A program made the position numbers and the translations under genes. A DNA stretch of 64,000 bases from Candidatus Avelusimicrobium intestinale (GTDB lineage: Bacteria > Elusimicrobiota > Elusimicrobia > Elusimicrobiales > Elusimicrobiaceae): assembly GCA_902765225.1 (NCBI GenBank), contig CACWYV010000004.1:62001-126000 (forward strand). The letters run 5' to 3'. The notes under the pieces are model-generated. The model had not been told where the DNA came from. It was given only the letters and a program-made list of their open reading frames with translations, and did not search any database. Shown one piece after another: positions 1 to 8,752 of this stretch; the first letter of the stretch is position 1; each line of letters begins with the position of its first letter.

Positions 1-2
1 AC

Positions 3-719
3 ATGGGGATAAAAGTAGAAAATTTGAATGTGTGGTGGGATGAAAAACAACAACGCATTTTGCTCACGTTTGATTGCGACCAACCCGCCATTGTGATTGG
101 TAAAGAGGGTAAAACGTTGGAAGCCATTCAATACTTGTGCACCTTGTCGTTAAGCCGTCATTTTGATAAACCGATATCGGTCATCACGGATACGCAGAAC
201 TACTGGCGCAAAGCGGAAGACAAGTTGAACGAAGAAATTGAACACGGCATTTCGCTCATTAAAAGCGGCCACAGCGTGTTCCGTTTCCGCCCGATGCCGG
301 CGCAATTACGACGCTATATCCACCGTGCGTTGGAAGGAAATGAATATGCGGTAACGGCTTCGGAGGGGGAAGGAAAGTGGCGAAAAGTAACGCTTCGCCC
401 GACGGAAAAAGCAACTGAGTGCTTACAGGCCAATAAAGCCCCGGCCGATTTTGTTCCGGGTGTTATCGGGGAAGATAAGCCCGAAGAGCAACCGGCCGAG
501 TCAGCCGTTTCCGATGTGACAGTTACCGTAGATGCCGTAACCGCACAGGAAACTGTAAAAAACGGAGTAACGGTTGAAGAAACTTCCGTCGTAGAAACGG
601 TAACGCTACCTCAATCCTGTGCCGAAAAATGTACGGATAACGCTACCGACAAACCGCAAGAGAACGCGGCCGATTGCGGTCCTCTATTTGCGCAAACCCC
701 GAATACAGAAAGTAAATAA
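3..719 (+). CDS. jag: Jag/KhpB-like RNA-binding protein, left end possibly cut
   Basis: Jag (KhpB, SpoIIIJ-associated) proteins bind RNA and are usually encoded just before mnmE. Residues about 10-80 form a KH type II domain with the loop VIGKEGKTLEAIQYL, followed by an R3H domain at about 85-130 with the region RPMPAQLRRYIHRAL. The last ~100 residues are an acidic, Thr/Val/Glu-rich low-complexity tail with no visible fold. The usual N-terminal Jag_N domain is missing. The frame is open to the window edge, so the true start probably lies upstream and the ATG at 3 may be internal. The order jag-mnmE-mnmG-rsmG is the common bacterial arrangement near dnaA. A strong terminator follows, so mnmE is a separate transcript. 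Confidence 0.85.
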   Translation: MGIKVENLNVWWDEKQQRILLTFDCDQPAIVIGKEGKTLEAIQYLCTLSLSRHFDKPISVITDTQNYWRKAEDKLNEEIEHGISLIKSGHSVFRFRPMPAQLRRYIHRALEGNEYAVTASEGEGKWRKVTLRPTEKATECLQANKAPADFVPGVIGEDKPEEQPAESAVSDVTVTVDAVTAQETVKNGVTVEETSVVETVTLPQSCAEKCTDNATDKPQENAADCGPLFAQTPNTESK

Positions 720-741
720 CGTGTATTATTTGTTTGCTGGA

Positions 742-780
742 ACCGAGGATGCCCTCAATAATGGCATCCTCGGTTTTTTT
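742..780 (+). terminator. Rho-independent terminator after jag
   Basis: A perfect 12-bp stem (ACCGAGGATGCC at 742-753 with GGCATCCTCGGT at 763-774) has a 9-nt loop and runs directly into seven T residues. It ends the jag transcript. Confidence 0.93.
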
Positions 781-877
781 AGGGGGGATGAGCTTTGCGC
801 CGGTTCGGGGTATACGGCGTCAAAAAAGTATCCAAAAAACAGGTGCGTTCCCGCCCTAAAATTGATAAAATATTCGT

Positions 878-2227
878 ATGCAATCTACCATCTGTGCAAA
901 AGCCAGCGGACAGGGGGGAGCGGTGGCGCTTGTGCGTTTGTCCGGGCCTGATGCGCTCGTATTGACGCATACCCTTACTGCTAAAACGTTGATTTTGGAG
1001 CCCCGACGCCAAACTTTTTGTTCCTTATACGACGGTAAATCCGTGTTGGATAAGGCATTGGTCACGTATTTTAGGGCCCCTCATTCTTTTACGGGGGAAG
1101 ACGTGGTAGAATTTGCCCTGCATGCCTCGCCTTACATCGTAGGGAGATTATTGGAGCTTCTGTGCCGGGCCGGAGCTGTTCCCGCCAAACGGGGGGAATT
1201 TTCGCAACGGGCGTTTTTGAATGGGAAAATGGACTTGGTAGAAGCCCAGGGACTGTGTGATTTAATTGCGTCCGGCAACAAAGCCGCCCACCGGGTAGCG
1301 ATGGCTTCTTTGGACGGGAAATTGAGTGAAAAACTGGGTGAAGTTAAAACGAAATTAACGGACCTGCTCGCGCAAATTGAAGTGCGACTGGATGACGCAG
1401 ATGAAGAAATGCCGCCGCTTTGTTCCGATTCCATCCGTCAAACAATTGAGGATGTTCTCACCTCAATCAAAACTTTAACGGACACTTTTTCCGTCGGTCG
1501 TTTGATGAAAGATGGACTAAAAGTGGCGTTGGTCGGGGCCCCGAACAGTGGCAAATCCAGTTTGCTTAATGCGCTTGTCGGTTTTGACCGGGCAATCGTG
1601 ACCGATCAAAGCGGTACCACCCGTGATACGGTGGAAGAAGCCATAGAGATAAACGGTCATAAAATTGTGCTAACGGACACGGCCGGTATCCGTTCCCATG
1701 CGTTGGATTTGGCCGAACAGGAAGGTATTCGCCGCAGTCGGCGTGCCATGGAAAAAGCAGATGTGATTTTGTTTGTATTGGATGCTTCCCGGGAAATTAT
1801 AACGGAAGAACAAGCGTTGTGGACGGACATTCAAAAACAACAGAAACGTACAATCCTTGTTTTGAATAAATGCGATAAAGCCCCCGCTCCTGTTCCGGCG
1901 TTGGAAAATACGGCCACCTATACCCGGGTGGTTGTTTCTTGTAAAAAGGGTGAAGGGATGGACGAGCTAAAAAAGGTTCTTACTGCACCGTTGCAGGCGG
2001 TTGCAACGGACGGACTTTTGATTTCCCATTTACGCCACTACGAAGAATTGTTGCGCGCACAGACGGAATTGGAAGGGGCGTTATTGCAGATAGATCAGAA
2101 AGCCGGGGGCGAAATTTATGCTGAGCACATTCGCGGTGCTTTGGCGCATTTGAAAGATTTATTAGGGGAAGTAACACCGGATGATGTGTTGGATGTTATT
2201 TTTTCCAAGTTTTGTGTGGGGAAATAG
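878..2227 (+). CDS. mnmE: tRNA uridine-5-carboxymethylaminomethyl modification GTPase MnmE
   Basis: MnmE works with MnmG to place the cmnm5 group on wobble uridine of certain tRNAs. The N-terminal formyl-THF-binding domain starts QGGAVALVRLSGPDAL. The embedded Ras-like G domain shows G1 GAPNSGKSS near residue 220, G3 DTAG near 267 and G4 NKCD near 329. The protein ends FCVGK, the family's C-terminal CxGK motif that supplies the catalytic Cys. At 449 residues it has the usual length. The ATG at 878 has no clear Shine-Dalgarno. A TAAAAT box lies 6 nt before it, so the mRNA may be leaderless, but no good -35 is visible. mnmG follows 3 nt later. Confidence 0.97.
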   Translation: MQSTICAKASGQGGAVALVRLSGPDALVLTHTLTAKTLILEPRRQTFCSLYDGKSVLDKALVTYFRAPHSFTGEDVVEFALHASPYIVGRLLELLCRAGAVPAKRGEFSQRAFLNGKMDLVEAQGLCDLIASGNKAAHRVAMASLDGKLSEKLGEVKTKLTDLLAQIEVRLDDADEEMPPLCSDSIRQTIEDVLTSIKTLTDTFSVGRLMKDGLKVALVGAPNSGKSSLLNALVGFDRAIVTDQSGTTRDTVEEAIEINGHKIVLTDTAGIRSHALDLAEQEGIRRSRRAMEKADVILFVLDASREIITEEQALWTDIQKQQKRTILVLNKCDKAPAPVPALENTATYTRVVVSCKKGEGMDELKKVLTAPLQAVATDGLLISHLRHYEELLRAQTELEGALLQIDQKAGGEIYAEHIRGALAHLKDLLGEVTPDDVLDVIFSKFCVGK

Positions 2228-2230
2228 AAG

Positions 2231-4018
2231 ATGTTTGTCTGTAGTAAACAGTATGATGTGATAGTAGTCGGTGGAGGACATGCCGGGTGTGAGGCCGCTT
2301 TAGCCGCGGCTAAATTGGGGGCTTGCACATTACTGCTGACCCAAAATTTGGATACGATTGCCCAAATGTCCTGCAATCCGTCTATTGGTGGAATTGCCAA
2401 AGGTCAAATCGTGCGGGAAATAGATGCTCTCGGCGGGGCCATGGGCCGCGTGACCGACCGGGCTGCCTTGCACTATCATATGCTTAATACGGGTAAAGGG
2501 CCGGCCGTTCACTCCCCGCGTGTCCAGTGTGACAAAAAAATCTACCAGTTTACATTTAAACACCTTTTGGAATTACAACCGAATTTGGATATCATGCAAG
2601 ACGAAGTGGTCCGTGTTACGACGGCGAACGGAGCCGTCAACGGAGTGGATACTTTGCGGGATACCCATTATCAAACTAAAACAGTTATTTTAACGACGGG
2701 GACATTCTTAGGTGGCACCATTCATATCGGTACCGTGATGACGCCCGGCGGTCGTTACAACGATATGCCGGCGGTTTTGCTTTCTAAGAATTTAAGTGAA
2801 GAATTGGGCTTGCACCTCATGCGTTTTAAAACGGGGACGCCAATGCGTATTAATGCACGCGGGTTAGATTATTCTAAATTCCGTTTGCAACCCTCTGATA
2901 ATCCGTTGCAGCCGATTTCTCACTTTACGGATGAGCGCGAACAGCAAAAAAGAAAATTTTTAAGTTGTTACATCACGCATACTACGCTGGCTACGGATAA
3001 AATTCTGCGCGAAAATTTCCAACGTTCGGCGATGTATGGCGGCAATATCCATAGCCAAGGTCCGCGCTATTGTCCGTCGGTGGAAGACAAAATTAAAAAA
3101 TTCCCGGAAGTCACTTCCCACCCGCTCTTTTTAGAGCCCGAAGGGGCCCATACCGAGGAGTATTATATTCAGGGATTTTCTACCAGTATGCCCGAAGATG
3201 TCCAACGTGCGCTGATTGCTTCCGTGCCGGGGATGGAAAATGCTTCCATTACTCGTGTAGGATATGCCGTAGAGTACGACTGTGCCGATCCGAAAGATTT
3301 ATACCCGCACTTGGAAAGCAAAATTGTTTCCGGATTATTTTGTGCGGGACAAATTAACGGTACCACCGGTTACGAGGAAGCTGGCGGACAGGGGCTTATG
3401 GCCGGGATCAACGCAGCCCTCCGGGTGCAAGAAAAGGAGCCTTTTGTGTTGCGCCGGGATGAAGCGTATATCGGCGTACTGATTGATGACTTAGTCACTA
3501 AGGGAGTCAATGAGCCGTACCGGATGTTTACTTCTCGGGCCGAATACCGCATTTTACTACGTAACGATAATGCAGACTTGCGTTTGATGCCGCATGCGTT
3601 TGCTTTGGGGTTGTTAGATAAAAAATACCAATCCGCTTTTGAAAAATACCGTGCTTTAACGGAAACGCTTAAAAAGGGGGCGGATACCGGGGAAGTGGGG
3701 GAGACCTTGCGGCCTTGGTCGCTTGAAAAAGCACGTGCTCACGCGGATATTCACCGCAAATACGAGGGTTATTACGAACGTAACCAAAAAGAAGCCGAGA
3801 AATTGGCCGAAGTGGATGCTATCAAAATTCCCGAAGGGTTTGATCCATCTTCCGTGCGCGGATTGTTGTTTGAAAGTGCCCAAAAATTGCGTATTGTGAA
3901 ACCCCAAACGTTGGGGCAGGCCAGCCGGATTCCGGGGGTTACTCCGTCGGATATTCAATTGTTGGCCGTACATATTGAGCGGTTTAGGAGGCTGAAACGT
4001 GTCCAAAAAACTGCTTGA
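2231..4018 (+). CDS. mnmG: tRNA uridine modification enzyme MnmG (GidA)
   Basis: This is the FAD-dependent partner of MnmE in cmnm5U34 synthesis. The N-terminal dinucleotide-binding fold shows VVGGGHAGCEAALAAAKLGA at about residues 12-31. The family motifs MSCNPSIGGIAKGQIVREID and GLFCAGQINGTTGYEEA are both present. It has 595 residues, slightly shorter than the typical 620-630. The C-terminal helical MnmE-binding region is kept and ends near GVTPSDIQLLAVHIE. The gene begins 3 nt after mnmE and its end overlaps the rsmG start by 20 nt, so the three are translationally coupled. Confidence 0.97.
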   Translation: MFVCSKQYDVIVVGGGHAGCEAALAAAKLGACTLLLTQNLDTIAQMSCNPSIGGIAKGQIVREIDALGGAMGRVTDRAALHYHMLNTGKGPAVHSPRVQCDKKIYQFTFKHLLELQPNLDIMQDEVVRVTTANGAVNGVDTLRDTHYQTKTVILTTGTFLGGTIHIGTVMTPGGRYNDMPAVLLSKNLSEELGLHLMRFKTGTPMRINARGLDYSKFRLQPSDNPLQPISHFTDEREQQKRKFLSCYITHTTLATDKILRENFQRSAMYGGNIHSQGPRYCPSVEDKIKKFPEVTSHPLFLEPEGAHTEEYYIQGFSTSMPEDVQRALIASVPGMENASITRVGYAVEYDCADPKDLYPHLESKIVSGLFCAGQINGTTGYEEAGGQGLMAGINAALRVQEKEPFVLRRDEAYIGVLIDDLVTKGVNEPYRMFTSRAEYRILLRNDNADLRLMPHAFALGLLDKKYQSAFEKYRALTETLKKGADTGEVGETLRPWSLEKARAHADIHRKYEGYYERNQKEAEKLAEVDAIKIPEGFDPSSVRGLLFESAQKLRIVKPQTLGQASRIPGVTPSDIQLLAVHIERFRRLKRVQKTA

Positions 4019-4613
4019 TTTTGCGCGCAGCCTGAATTTACCGCTTTGTGCCCAGCAGGTAGCGCAATTGGAACAGTATGCCCAGTGTATATGGGAGAAA
4101 AAGGAAATGTTGAATTTAACCAGTGTAGCAGACCGGAACGAAATTCTGCTACGGCACATTTGTGATGGCCTGCAGGGGGCAGCGCTGGTACGGGAGTTGG
4201 CCGCCCGGCGGGAAATGGAAGAATTTTCACTGCTAGATGCCGGGAGTGGCGCCGGATATATCGGTTTGACCATGGCGGTGGCACTTCCTGCTGCCCAGGT
4301 GATGTTGGTGGAGAGTTTGGAGCGGCGTTGTGCTTTTTTAAACTGGGCGGTCATGCGTTTGGGAGTTCAAAACGTGGCGGTGAAACGGGTGCGGCTGGGC
4401 GAGAATAAGCAATTGCAATCCGATTTCGTGACCGAGCGGGCGATGGGCCCGTTGGAAGAAATTTTTCCCGTTTGTTGGGAGGCTGTTAAACCCGGCGGTG
4501 CTTTTGTGGCCTATCAGGGAGCATCGGCTCAAGCCGGAAATGAACGGTCCTATACACTGCCTTGGGATGAAAAAGAACGGTTTTTGGTCGTATTTGAAAA
4601 GAACGAAAAATGA
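3999..4613 (+). CDS. rsmG: 16S rRNA (guanine-N7) methyltransferase RsmG (GidB)
   Basis: RsmG methylates N7 of a 16S rRNA guanine (G527 in E. coli) using SAM. The SAM-binding motif I reads LLDAGSGAGYIGL near residues 75-87, followed by an acidic strand end (VESLERR) as in this family. At 204 residues it is of normal size. It starts with GTG at 3999 inside the end of mnmG, with the upstream AGGAGG-like stretch (GGAGGCTGAAAC) as ribosome binding site. Its stop overlaps the start of the next gene by 4 nt (ATGA). Position in the mnmEG-rsmG cluster supports the call. Confidence 0.93.
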   Translation: MSKKLLDFARSLNLPLCAQQVAQLEQYAQCIWEKKEMLNLTSVADRNEILLRHICDGLQGAALVRELAARREMEEFSLLDAGSGAGYIGLTMAVALPAAQVMLVESLERRCAFLNWAVMRLGVQNVAVKRVRLGENKQLQSDFVTERAMGPLEEIFPVCWEAVKPGGAFVAYQGASAQAGNERSYTLPWDEKERFLVVFEKNEK

Positions 4614-5893
4614 AGGGAAATACTTTTTTTAAATTTCTGCTAGTTTTGTTGTTAGTGGGCGGCGTAGGGTTAGCCGCGGCTAACGCCTGGGATTTAAAAA
4701 GCGTGATGAAAGCGTTGTTTGCAGATAAACCGCGCGTTTCGCGCCGGATACCTGCTGCGGCCCCGCAAGAGTTGCGTGGCCGTGCGCAAGAATTGCGTCC
4801 CGATATTTCTGTGCCGCCGCCGGCTAATCAGCCGGACAAAAAGGAAGTTTCGCAGCCGAAAACTACTTTGGGGGATATGATAGCCGGCCTGGAACGAATT
4901 GCCGGAATCGCTTCCAAGAACAGTATCGGGGAAATTCCTGCTCAGGCATTTCGTCCGCAGGATTCTTTTCAGAAAGTACGCTGGGCCCCGCCGCCGGCCG
5001 GTTTTTTTACGGCAGATACGTTTAATTATTTAATCTACCGTGAAAAAAATCCCGTGACGGCCAGTATCAAAAATGTGTTGGATACCATTCACGGCAATTT
5101 GATGTTGGATTTAACGCCGTTTACGGTGGTTGTCAAACCGAATAAAATCTTGGTTATGTTGTTTGCCAGTAAAGACAGTTACCACCAGTTCACTCATTTG
5201 CCTTCCTGGTCCGGAGCCTCGTCAGATTTGCGGTCGGATACCATGTATGTGACGGAAGGAAATAGTTTCTATCCGTTATCGGTGCACGAGTTAACCCATT
5301 TGTATTTTGACGGATACTTTTTGCCGACGATTTCCCCGTTGTGGTTATCCGAGGGAATGGCGGTGTATATGCAGATCCATGCCTCTAAACAAAAACCCAG
5401 CTGGATTGACAACAGTATGCAGCGTATTTTGGCCGGGGAGATTATCCCTATGGAAGAAATGGCCGCTACGACCGATTTAAACTCTTATAGTACGGATCGG
5501 GCCGAATTGTGGTACACGCAGGCCTATAGTTTAGTGGATTTTCTGCTCAACCAGCGTACGCGCGACGAGTTTTACAAATTTTGCAACGAACTGAAAGCAA
5601 ATACACCTATTTACCAGGCGTTATATCGTTCGTACGGTATGCCGTTTAACCGTTTAAGTGTATTGCAAAATGTGTGGTTACATGATTTGCACAAAACGTA
5701 CGCGCAGCAGCTGACGGCCCAGGCAGTTCAACCGGTTGCCGTTCGGCAACCGGCCAAGAAAGTCCTGCCGTCCTCTGCACAAACAACGGCTCCGCGCCCG
5801 CCGGTAACAACCAAACCAACAGCCACCAAAACAAAAATTAACCAACTGCAGCGGGTAGATCCTGCTACTTTATGGGGGAACACTTTCCAATGA
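4610..5893 (+). CDS. membrane-anchored or secreted MA-family zinc metallopeptidase (gluzincin-like)
   Basis: A hydrophobic segment at residues 6-25 (FKFLLVLLLVGGVGLAAANA) is a signal peptide or membrane anchor, so the catalytic part is outside the cytoplasm. A Pro/Lys-rich linker follows. The active site HELTH lies at about residue 225 and is followed 18 residues later by WLSEGMA, which supplies the third zinc-ligand Glu, as in peptidase MA-like proteins. The tail after about residue 380 is Pro/Thr/Gln-rich and disordered-looking. The substrate is unknown; placement between rsmG and the cell-wall cluster suggests an envelope role. It is coupled to rsmG (ATGA) and its TGA overlaps the rsmH ATG. 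Confidence 0.8.
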   Translation: MKGNTFFKFLLVLLLVGGVGLAAANAWDLKSVMKALFADKPRVSRRIPAAAPQELRGRAQELRPDISVPPPANQPDKKEVSQPKTTLGDMIAGLERIAGIASKNSIGEIPAQAFRPQDSFQKVRWAPPPAGFFTADTFNYLIYREKNPVTASIKNVLDTIHGNLMLDLTPFTVVVKPNKILVMLFASKDSYHQFTHLPSWSGASSDLRSDTMYVTEGNSFYPLSVHELTHLYFDGYFLPTISPLWLSEGMAVYMQIHASKQKPSWIDNSMQRILAGEIIPMEEMAATTDLNSYSTDRAELWYTQAYSLVDFLLNQRTRDEFYKFCNELKANTPIYQALYRSYGMPFNRLSVLQNVWLHDLHKTYAQQLTAQAVQPVAVRQPAKKVLPSSAQTTAPRPPVTTKPTATKTKINQLQRVDPATLWGNTFQ

Positions 5894-6774
5894 CGACGAC
5901 CTGGACACATATTCCCATTTTGGCACAACAAATTGCAGATTTGTTGTTAGTTAACCCGGACGGTGTGTACGTGGACGGAACGCTGGGGTTGGGGGGGCAT
6001 ACGCGGTGTCTGTTAGCCCGACTGGGTGCGTCCGCGCGGATATTCGGGCTAGATAAAGACGCGGAAGCCCTGGAAATCGCACGGACCCGCGTCAACGACG
6101 ATCGGTTGAAACCGGTACATGCCAGTTATACAGAGGCGGCTAACGTGTTACACGCGGCCGGCATATCCTCGGCTGACGGCCTTCTGTTGGATTTGGGGTT
6201 GAGTTCCTACCAGTTGGATAATCCCGCCCGCGGATTTAGTATGTTGCAAAACGGTCCGCTGGATATGCGGTTTGATTTGAACGGACCGTTGAAAGCGGCC
6301 GACATTGTTAACACGTGGCCCCTACACGAAATCACCCGGATTTTACAAGATTACGGGGAAGAACACCACGCCGAAAAAATCGCACGGGCTATTTTGGAAG
6401 CACGCAAACAGGCACCGATCCAAACCACGCAGCAATTAGCCCAAATTGTGGAAGAGATTTTACCCCGTTATGGGAAAAAACATCCGGCTACACAGACGTT
6501 TCAGGCCCTGCGTATTGCGTGCAACGGCGAGTTAGAAAGTGTGGAACGCGTGTTACACTTGTTGGGCCAAATTGTACACCCTGGCGGACGGGTGGCGGTG
6601 CTGACGTTTCATTCGTTGGAAGACCGTTTGGTCAAAAATAATTTTAAAAAGTTAGCACAAAGCGGGTCTTGGCGGTTGGTTAATAAACACGCGCTGGCTC
6701 CCGATTATGAAGAAGTCCGTCAAAATCATCGTGCCCGTAGTGCCAAATTGCGTGTGATAGAGAGGGTGTTATAA
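5890..6774 (+). CDS. rsmH: 16S rRNA (cytosine1402-N4)-methyltransferase RsmH (MraW)
   Basis: RsmH methylates N4 of C1402 in the 16S P site. Diagnostic motifs are DGTLGLGGHT near residue 25, LLDLGLSSYQLD, RGFSMLQNGPLDMRFD and the C-terminal VLTFHSLEDRLVKNNF. I chose the ATG at 5890 because it overlaps the previous gene's TGA (ATGA) and gives the canonical N-terminus (THIPILAQQ). An upstream in-frame ATG at 5872 lies inside the preceding gene. It has about 294 residues, slightly shorter than usual. It opens the division and cell-wall cluster here, and mraZ, its usual first gene, is absent. Confidence 0.96.
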   Translation: MTTTWTHIPILAQQIADLLLVNPDGVYVDGTLGLGGHTRCLLARLGASARIFGLDKDAEALEIARTRVNDDRLKPVHASYTEAANVLHAAGISSADGLLLDLGLSSYQLDNPARGFSMLQNGPLDMRFDLNGPLKAADIVNTWPLHEITRILQDYGEEHHAEKIARAILEARKQAPIQTTQQLAQIVEEILPRYGKKHPATQTFQALRIACNGELESVERVLHLLGQIVHPGGRVAVLTFHSLEDRLVKNNFKKLAQSGSWRLVNKHALAPDYEEVRQNHRARSAKLRVIERVL

Positions 6775-7028
6775 TGTCTACCTTCAAAGTAGTATGTTTA
6801 ATTGCGTTAGTGGCTTTTTTTGTGTTGTGGGTACGTACGGAGGTGAACCGCTCCGGACGGACGATTAGCCAGTTGCAAAACGAAGTCGGTATCAAAAAAG
6901 CGCGAAACCAATATTTAAAATTGGAAATTTTACGTCTGTCCGGGCCGGAAGTAATTATTCCGCAAGCACAGGAAAAATTCGGCCTGGTACCCATTGAACC
7001 CCAGCGGGTTGTTGTGGTGGAGGAGTGA
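6774..7028 (+). CDS. FtsL-like small bitopic division protein
   Basis: This is an 84-residue protein with one transmembrane helix at about residues 5-20 (VVCLIALVAFFVLWV). A heptad-like coiled coil follows (ISQLQNEVGIKKARNQYLKLEILRL), then a short conserved-looking tail with IIPQAQEKFGLVP. This is the FtsL/DivIC pattern, and the position between rsmH and ftsI is where ftsL sits in most bacteria. FtsL proteins bridge FtsB/FtsQ and FtsW/FtsI in the divisome. Sequence similarity is weak in this family, so the call rests on architecture and position. It overlaps the rsmH stop by one base and is 1 nt from ftsI. Confidence 0.82.
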   Translation: MSTFKVVCLIALVAFFVLWVRTEVNRSGRTISQLQNEVGIKKARNQYLKLEILRLSGPEVIIPQAQEKFGLVPIEPQRVVVVEE

Positions 7029-7029
7029 A

Positions 7030-8730
7030 ATGTTATTGCGGAAACGGGCTCCTATAGCGCAAGGATTTAACCTCAAAAGACGGATGAGTATCTTGGGGTT
7101 TTTAGCGTTGATGGCTCCCGTAATTATTTTTGCACGCCTGTTTTACATGCAAACTTTTTTGCATGAAGAGTTTTCCTCCCGGGCGGAGCGGGCTATTTAT
7201 AACTACCTGGCCGAAGACCGTTTACGCGGTACAATTTGGGATACCAACGGACGACCGTTGGCGCAATCGGTGCGGACGCACTCGTGTGGTATTAGCAAGA
7301 AATACGTACAAGATAAAAACAAAACCGTAGATTTTTTATCCCAAACGTTGGGTATTCCCAAAAAACAAATTTTAGACAAATGGAAACGGGCCGGACACTT
7401 CTTTTTTGTGGCTAAAAAAATTAAGCCCGATGTCTATATCCAACTGGCCAAAGTCTTGCGTACGCCGCTGGGCCAGGGAATAGAATTGACACCGGAATAT
7501 GAGCGCATCCATCCGTACGGTTCCAGTGCGCTGGATCTGGTGGGGGCAGCCAATTCAAAAAATTGGGGGTTGTCCGGTATTGAACAAATGTATAACGGGC
7601 AGCTGAGTCAGGATATCAGCCGTAAACGGGCCAAGCACGCCCGTCGCGGCGAAGTCATTTATGACCGTTCCCTCAAAGAAGAAGTGACGGTCGGGGACGT
7701 GTATTTGACGATAGATGAAGTCGCCCAGTATTACACCGAAAAGGCCTTGCGTGCGGCCGCCGAAGAAGTAGGAGCAGAGCACGGCATTGCCCTCGTGCAA
7801 GACCCCAAGAACGGGCGGATTTTGGCGGCGGCTTCTTATCCGGTAGTGGACGGGCAGTCGTTGGCTTTTCAGTTTACTTATGAGCCGGGGTCCACTTTTA
7901 AAACGATTGCGGTGGCTTCGGCCTTAGATGCCGGGAGCGTTCACGTGGCGGATAGTATAGATATGGAAGGCCGGCGTTGGGAAGTAGCTAAAGGATTTGT
8001 TGTGCGCGATAACCAACACAAAAAAGATTTTTTATCTATCCCGGAGATTATGCAACTTTCTTCTAATATCGGGGCGGGGAAAATTGTGCTTGACCTAGGG
8101 GCTAAAAACCTGTTTTACTATATCAAGGCTTTTGGGTTTGGCTCTAAAACCGATATCAATTTTAACGGGGAATCCAAAGGCAGTGTGCCACCGTATCATA
8201 CATGGCGGAAGGTGGACCTGGTGACGAAAGGATACGGATACGGAGTTGCCGTAACGCCTGTGCAGCTGATTAACGCCTATTCGGCCATTGCCAATGGCGG
8301 GATATTAATGCAACCGCACTTAGTGGACCGGATTGAATATGCGAACGGCGAAGTGGAAAAATTAGCCAAACCCATTAAAATCCGGCGGGTGTTGAAAGAA
8401 GAGACGACCGTCGTAATGAAAAAAGTATTGCAAAGTGTGGTGGAAGCCGGTTCGGGTAAGCGGGCGCGGATTACCGGTTATCAGGTAGCCGGCAAGACCG
8501 GAACGGCGGAAAAGCTGGGCAAAGAAGGGGGATATGGCAAGCGCAGTCACGTGGTTTCATTTGCCGGATTTGTACCCGTGTCAGACCCGCAATTTACGAT
8601 TTTGGTTATTTTGGATAATCCGTCTAAGTACTCCTTTGGCGGAACGGCGGCAGCCCCCGTGTTTAAAGAAATTGCCGAGCCGTTACTGGCCCATAAGGGA
8701 GTCAAGCCGGACCAATTAGATTTTGAATAA
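7030..8730 (+). CDS. ftsI: class B penicillin-binding protein, division transpeptidase FtsI (PBP3-like)
   Basis: This enzyme cross-links septal peptidoglycan in the periplasm. One transmembrane segment lies near residues 20-40, followed by the class B dimerization domain. The transpeptidase motifs are SxxK as STFK near residue 288, SxN as SSN near 344 and KTG as KTGTAEK near 489. It has 566 residues, normal for FtsI, and no obvious PASTA domain, which argues against a SpoVD/PBP2x type. The ATG at 7030 follows GGAGGAG with good spacing; a longer frame from 6994 would overlap the ftsL-like gene. Downstream comes murF, with murE missing from its usual place. Confidence 0.95.
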   Translation: MLLRKRAPIAQGFNLKRRMSILGFLALMAPVIIFARLFYMQTFLHEEFSSRAERAIYNYLAEDRLRGTIWDTNGRPLAQSVRTHSCGISKKYVQDKNKTVDFLSQTLGIPKKQILDKWKRAGHFFFVAKKIKPDVYIQLAKVLRTPLGQGIELTPEYERIHPYGSSALDLVGAANSKNWGLSGIEQMYNGQLSQDISRKRAKHARRGEVIYDRSLKEEVTVGDVYLTIDEVAQYYTEKALRAAAEEVGAEHGIALVQDPKNGRILAAASYPVVDGQSLAFQFTYEPGSTFKTIAVASALDAGSVHVADSIDMEGRRWEVAKGFVVRDNQHKKDFLSIPEIMQLSSNIGAGKIVLDLGAKNLFYYIKAFGFGSKTDINFNGESKGSVPPYHTWRKVDLVTKGYGYGVAVTPVQLINAYSAIANGGILMQPHLVDRIEYANGEVEKLAKPIKIRRVLKEETTVVMKKVLQSVVEAGSGKRARITGYQVAGKTGTAEKLGKEGGYGKRSHVVSFAGFVPVSDPQFTILVILDNPSKYSFGGTAAAPVFKEIAEPLLAHKGVKPDQLDFE

Positions 8731-8752
8731 AAGGCAGGAAGGAGAGAAATAC